Notes under the pieces: generated by a model
Told to the model about the DNA's origin: nothing
Seen by the model: only the letters and a program-made list of their open reading frames with translations
Databases searched by the model: none
Part shown: positions 60,686 through 64,000 of the stretch, one piece after another
Position numbering within the stretch: the first letter of the stretch is position 1
Layout: every line of letters begins with the position of its first letter
Position numbers and translations under genes: made by a program
DNA from: Flavipsychrobacter sp.
GTDB lineage: Bacteria > Bacteroidota > Bacteroidia > Chitinophagales > Chitinophagaceae
Assembly (NCBI GenBank): GCA_017849575.1
Contig: JAFIGV010000015.1
Location: 310,001-374,000, forward strand
DNA: 64,000 bases
Direction of reading: 5' to 3'

Positions 60686-61396
60686 ATGACTCACAAAAAT
60701 TCCAATAAGCGATTCTTTTTAGGTATAGCGGTAGCGGTTTTGCTGCCGCTATCTTTTTACATCACGGCCAGGCTGCTTAAGAAAGACCATATTAACATGC
60801 CTCGCTACTATGTCACTGAGAAGATCAACAGACATACCGAAAACGGCAGGACGGTTTCTGATACGATGTTTCATCGCATTCCCAACCTTGAATTTACCAA
60901 TCAGCTTGGTGAGCCGGTGTCCCTCAATGAAGACCTGCGAGGAAAAATCCTTGTGATCAACTTCATCTTCACGCACTGTCCTACTGTATGTCCGCAGCTC
61001 ACTCAAAACATGAAGCTATTGCAGCGAGCCTTCAGGAAGGACCCTAAGCGCGAGACCGATATGAACAATCAGGTTCAGTTGCTGACCTTTACTGTTGATC
61101 CGGAACGTGACAGTTTTCAGCAACTCAGACTTTATGCAGATCGGTTTGGTGTCAACCACGACCATTGGTATTTTCTTACCGGCCCAAAGCAGAAAATCTA
61201 CGACTTCGCACGAAATGATCTTGGGCTTTCTGTGCAAGACGGTGCAGGTACTGACTTCATTCACACAGAAAAGATCGTGGTGGTGGATACCAGCCGATAT
61301 ATAAGAGGCTACTATGACGGGCTCGATAGTGTAGCGCTCGGACAGTGTGCCTATGATATTTCTCTGCTTTCTATGGAGAAACACAGGAAGAAGTAA
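60686..61396 (+). CDS. SCO-family copper chaperone
   Basis: The protein (236 aa) has one N-terminal anchor helix (IAVAVLLPLSFYITARLL) and a thioredoxin-fold domain with the copper-binding CPTVC (IFTHCPTVCPQLTQN) and the distant His in IHTEKIVVVD. SCO delivers copper to the CuA site of oxidase subunit II in the periplasm, fitting the operon. Length is normal. Confidence 0.92.
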   Translation: MTHKNSNKRFFLGIAVAVLLPLSFYITARLLKKDHINMPRYYVTEKINRHTENGRTVSDTMFHRIPNLEFTNQLGEPVSLNEDLRGKILVINFIFTHCPTVCPQLTQNMKLLQRAFRKDPKRETDMNNQVQLLTFTVDPERDSFQQLRLYADRFGVNHDHWYFLTGPKQKIYDFARNDLGLSVQDGAGTDFIHTEKIVVVDTSRYIRGYYDGLDSVALGQCAYDISLLSMEKHRKK

Positions 61397-61420
61397 AACT
61401 TAAAACAGTATTTATATTTT

Positions 61421-61963
61421 ATGCTTACCCCGGTTTTGTCCCGCAATGACAAGAATGCGAAGTTGTTCATCTTCACCGTTTCTTTCGTTGTTTTTGCTGC
61501 GGTCGTAGTACTCTCTAAGGTGAAGCTGCAGGTAGACCCCGGCTTCGACGTTCATATTTTTGCTGCCATAAATGCGGTGCTGAATTCTGCAGTTTCCCTG
61601 CTGCTCGTTGCAGCGTTTGTGGCTGTGCGGAAGAAGCAATATGTAGCGCATCGCAACCTTATGTATGCAGCGATATTACTTTCGGTGCTGTTTCTCGTTT
61701 CCTACATAGCGCATCATTTGCTTGCAGGCGATACCCGCTTTGGTGGAGAGGGTTGGATACGGTATTTCTATTTCTTCATTTTGATCTCCCATATTTTTCT
61801 CGCTGCTATTATACTACCCTTTATTTTGTTTACGGCATACAGAGCGCTGACCGGTGAGTTTGCACGTCACAAAAAGCTCGCCCGTTATACTTTTCCGTTG
61901 TGGCTGTACGTGAGTGTTACGGGGGTGTTGGTTTACCTGCTCATTTCGCCCTATTACAGCTAA
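61421..61963 (+). CDS. DUF420 membrane protein
   Basis: The protein (180 aa) has five helices, with HRNLMYAAILLSVLFLVSYIAHHLLAGDTRF in the middle and HKKLARYTFPLWLYVSVTGVLVYLL at the end. Conserved His and Arg near the membrane suggest a quinone- or heme-adjacent role. DUF420 proteins sit next to SCO in Bacteroidota oxidase operons and are thought to help assembly of the oxidase; direct evidence is lacking. Confidence 0.88.
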   Translation: MLTPVLSRNDKNAKLFIFTVSFVVFAAVVVLSKVKLQVDPGFDVHIFAAINAVLNSAVSLLLVAAFVAVRKKQYVAHRNLMYAAILLSVLFLVSYIAHHLLAGDTRFGGEGWIRYFYFFILISHIFLAAIILPFILFTAYRALTGEFARHKKLARYTFPLWLYVSVTGVLVYLLISPYYS

Positions 61964-61977
61964 AATCCGCTAACTTT

Positions 61978-62211
61978 ATGAAGATGAGAAAATGGATACT
62001 GATTGCTATGCTTGGCCTTATGCTGATGCCCGCTATGGCAGAGGCCCAGGGTTGCTCTATTTGTACCAAAACCGCTGATGGACTTGACGACAAATCGGCA
62101 AAGGGACTGAATGGAGGCATCCTTTATCTTGCTGCATTCCCGCTGACCATTTTAGGAACGTTAGGTTTTATATGGTGGCGCAGCAACAGGCAGGAAGGCA
62201 ACAGCAAGTGA
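61978..62211 (+). CDS. small membrane protein with a CxxC motif, cox-operon associated
   Basis: The protein (77 aa from ATG 61978) has a signal-like first helix (WILIAMLGLMLMPAMAEAQ), then GCSICTK (Cys-x-x-Cys) and a second helix (GILYLAAFPLTILGTLGFIWW). The mature part would hang its CxxC in the periplasm, close to the membrane. Its place directly after SCO and DUF420 suggests a thiol or copper-handling helper of oxidase assembly; this is inference from context. No named family recognised. Confidence 0.6.
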   Translation: MKMRKWILIAMLGLMLMPAMAEAQGCSICTKTADGLDDKSAKGLNGGILYLAAFPLTILGTLGFIWWRSNRQEGNSK

Positions 62212-62245
62212 GTTGACAGATTGCGAACACCTAAAACAGCCGGAT

Positions 62246-62974
62246 ATGAACAGGATATTGCTTGTATTGTTAGCAGGAGTTCTTATTGCATGTGGCTCTT
62301 GTGGCAGGCGATCATCGAAAGATGAAGGCGGCAGCGCATGGGTTATGCGGACGATGGGCTCCGATTTTTCGTCCATAGACGTTAAGGCACCGGTAAGCCT
62401 GCTGGTACATATAGAACCCGGATCGCCCGGAAAAATAAAATTGATAGGAGCAAAAAGGGCCGTTGACAAAATAACAACGGAGGTAAGGGACCATAGGTTG
62501 ATCATTGGCACCCGTAGGTCTGCCAGCCTGAGTCTTTATCATAAACCTGATGTAGAAGTGACGCTGAGCGACCTGAGTGCGCTGAGCATACAAGGCTCTG
62601 CTGATGCTATTATTGACGGCCCGCTTACGGCAACAGAGTTCTCACTAACTATATCCGGAGCCGGCGATGTAACGATTAAGAAGATCAATGTAAACCAGTT
62701 TTCTGTGAGGATATCCGGTACGGGCAACGTAAACGTGGAGTCTGGCGCGGCGGCCAATGCAACGTACAGTATATCCGGCGCGGGAAACGTAAACAGCTTC
62801 GATATGCGGGCGGCCAATGTAAAGGCCATGCTGAGTGGCACCGGAAATATCGAAGTCTTCGCATCGCAAAGTCTCGACGCCACAGTGAGTGGTGCAGGCA
62901 CCGTACAGTATAAGGGCGGTGCACAGGTAAAGTCAAAAACAAGCGGCTTAGGATCGGTGGAATCGGTAAACTAA
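62246..62974 (+). CDS. head-GIN/DUF2807 domain lipoprotein
   Basis: The protein (242 aa from ATG 62246, where the lipobox signal ILLVLLAGVLIACGSC begins) has a right-handed beta-solenoid-like repeat: LTISGAGDVTIKKIN, VRISGTGNVNVES, YSISGAGNVNSFD, AMLSGTGNIEVFA, ATVSGAGTVQY. These SGxGxV turns are the hallmark of the putative auto-transporter adhesin head GIN domain. It is probably bound to the outer membrane. Function unknown; widespread in Bacteroidota. It follows the cox operon in the same direction. Confidence 0.85.
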   Translation: MNRILLVLLAGVLIACGSCGRRSSKDEGGSAWVMRTMGSDFSSIDVKAPVSLLVHIEPGSPGKIKLIGAKRAVDKITTEVRDHRLIIGTRRSASLSLYHKPDVEVTLSDLSALSIQGSADAIIDGPLTATEFSLTISGAGDVTIKKINVNQFSVRISGTGNVNVESGAAANATYSISGAGNVNSFDMRAANVKAMLSGTGNIEVFASQSLDATVSGAGTVQYKGGAQVKSKTSGLGSVESVN

Positions 62975-62992
62975 AATAAAACCAGGCATTTT

Positions 62993-63436
62993 ATGCGTAT
63001 CCGTTTTTTATTCCGAGTAGTTCTTTTCTTTCTGGCGTTTGCCGGCATGAAGGAAACCGTAAGGGCTCAGGAAAAGATAGAGCGTGTATGGTATAATCAG
63101 GAGAAGACTGCTAAAATTCAGATTTACAGAGCCAGGGATAGTAAGTTCTACGGTAAGATTGTGTGGCTGAAGGAGCCAGAGAAAAATGGGAAAGCAAAGG
63201 TGGACGAACATAATCCCGATGCTAAAAAGCGTGAGCAACCGTTAATGGGGTTGCTGGTCTTGAAAGGCTTTGTGAAAGACGACGAAGACGAGTATGAAGA
63301 TGGGACCATTTACGATCCGAAAAACGGCAAAACCTACAGTTGCAAGATCAAGCAAAAAGGCAATCAACTTGACGTGAGAGGATATGTGGGTATTTCGCTA
63401 ATTGGCCGTACAGCAATATGGACTGCTGCGGATTAA
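62993..63436 (+). CDS. DUF2147 domain exported protein
   Basis: The protein (147 aa) has a signal peptide (FLFRVVLFFLAFAGMKETVRAQ) and the DUF2147 lipocalin-like domain: AKIQIYRARDSKFYGKIVWLKEP, GLLVLKGFVKDDEDEYEDG, YDPKNGKTYSCKIKQKGNQL and VRGYVGISLIGRTAIW. Members are small periplasmic beta-barrels that appear to bind ligands; some are linked to acyl-CoA or lipid genes. Function here is unknown. Confidence 0.88.
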   Translation: MRIRFLFRVVLFFLAFAGMKETVRAQEKIERVWYNQEKTAKIQIYRARDSKFYGKIVWLKEPEKNGKAKVDEHNPDAKKREQPLMGLLVLKGFVKDDEDEYEDGTIYDPKNGKTYSCKIKQKGNQLDVRGYVGISLIGRTAIWTAAD

Positions 63437-63689
63437 CGGTTTTGTTTTTGAAGAAATATTTTGTCTGCACAATGATTCTTGGCGGAATCAAATAAATTGC
63501 CTGCTGCACTCCATCCTTCGTGCCTTTTTAAAATCAAAAGACTATTCTTAGTTCCCGGGAAATGTTGTTGACCGGATATAGTTTTTGAGATTTTTAAACC
63601 GTTCTACGCTGTTTCCCCCATACCAACAATCCCCCAAATTTTGGTTGATCCATTTTTTTCCCCCGAAGCCGGATCAGGATAAAAACGAA
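63437..63689. other. 253-bp gap before the tRNA terminator
   Basis: No gene, repeat or clear promoter was seen. It holds the 3' end of the DUF2147 transcript and whatever follows the tRNA terminator. Confidence 0.4.
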
Positions 63690-63716
63690 AAAAGCTTCCG
63701 AAAATCGAAAGCTTTT
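63690..63716 (-). terminator. terminator of tRNA-Glu
   Basis: Minus strand AAAAGCTTTCG-ATTTT-CGGAAGCTTTT, 11-bp stem with one G-U, then a T run, directly after the tRNA 3' end. Confidence 0.8.
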
Positions 63717-63718
63717 TG

Positions 63719-63790
63719 TACCACGTACGGGATTCGAACCCGTGATTCCTCCGTGAAAGGGAGGCGTCTTAACCCCTTGACCAACGCGGC
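63719..63790 (-). tRNA. tRNA-Glu (anticodon TTC)
   Basis: The 72-nt cloverleaf has acceptor stem GCCGCGT/ACGTGGT (two G-U), anticodon stem CCTCC/GGAGG around loop CTTTCAC (anticodon TTC), and T-arm with GGGTTCGAATCCC. Discriminator A. The CCA end is not encoded and must be added after transcription. Confidence 0.93.
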
Positions 63791-63856
63791 TTTTCCCGTT
63801 TGGGATTGCAAAGATAAGCGGACTTTATTTGCTACCAAACTTTGGGAAATATTTTT

Positions 63857-64000
<144 letters not shown>

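Overview
This window looks like a chromosomal segment of a Bacteroidota bacterium, most likely near Chitinophagaceae (order Chitinophagales). The evidence is GldA, two proteins with type IX secretion (T9SS) C-terminal sorting domains, DUF4295 next to ribosomal proteins L33 and L28, the MoxR/DUF58/DUF4350/DUF4129/SpoIIM/RDD cluster, a caa3-type oxidase gene order typical of the phylum, and TAnnTTTG promoter boxes. No Shine-Dalgarno pattern stands out. The assignment rests on gene content only.

Layout. (1) 1-4,500 is an accessory, visibly AT-richer region, all on the minus strand: an alpha/beta hydrolase bracketed by a 9-bp inverted repeat, a TIR-like (PF10137-type) immune-effector candidate, the C-terminal part of a SLATT/DUF4231-type two-transmembrane effector, and a three-gene hipBST-like toxin-antitoxin operon. 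The operon has three operator-like palindromes spaced exactly 41 bp apart. The SLATT reading frame begins immediately after the hipT stop codon in the same frame, so it appears to have been cut at a recombination junction. A 98-bp tandem repeat closes the region. (2) 4,500-15,200: acyl-CoA carboxylase beta subunit, a T9SS kelch-like protein, an ECF sigma factor with an anti-sigma/beta-barrel fusion, a very large predicted outer-membrane protein, a methyltransferase and a double-OmpA protein. (3) 15,400-26,600: ClpB, two small secreted paralogues, DUF486 and MFS membrane proteins, an operon ending in an ABC permease and a phosphoribosyltransferase, an isoaspartyl peptidase and thymidine kinase. 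(4) 26,700-33,500: TolC-like protein, inositol monophosphatase, ThiL, an EGF-like lipoprotein, GldA, DUF4919 and PhoH. (5) 33,900-45,700: glycosyltransferase, SDR, an FG-GAP T9SS protein, GlyA, an unrecognised 749-residue exported protein with a caspase-like His/Cys signature, hydrolases, and an orphan class III PhaC. (6) 45,700-53,000: DUF4295-L33-L28, then the MoxR/DUF58 cluster. (7) 53,300-64,000: small enzymes, a five-PAS histidine kinase, the ctaB-coxIII-coxIII-coxIV-SCO-DUF420 operon, small exported proteins, tRNA-Glu(TTC), and the 3' end of tpiA.

How the genes work together. The hipBST unit is probably self-regulated through its operators. The TIR and SLATT genes look like an eroded abortive-infection locus. 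The cox operon supplies heme O synthase, small oxidase subunits and a copper chaperone, but subunits I and II lie outside the window. The MoxR cluster is a conserved envelope-associated module whose role is not settled. Most of the rest is housekeeping or envelope. No phage, transposase or CRISPR array was seen. All domain names are from recognition by eye; no database search was run.
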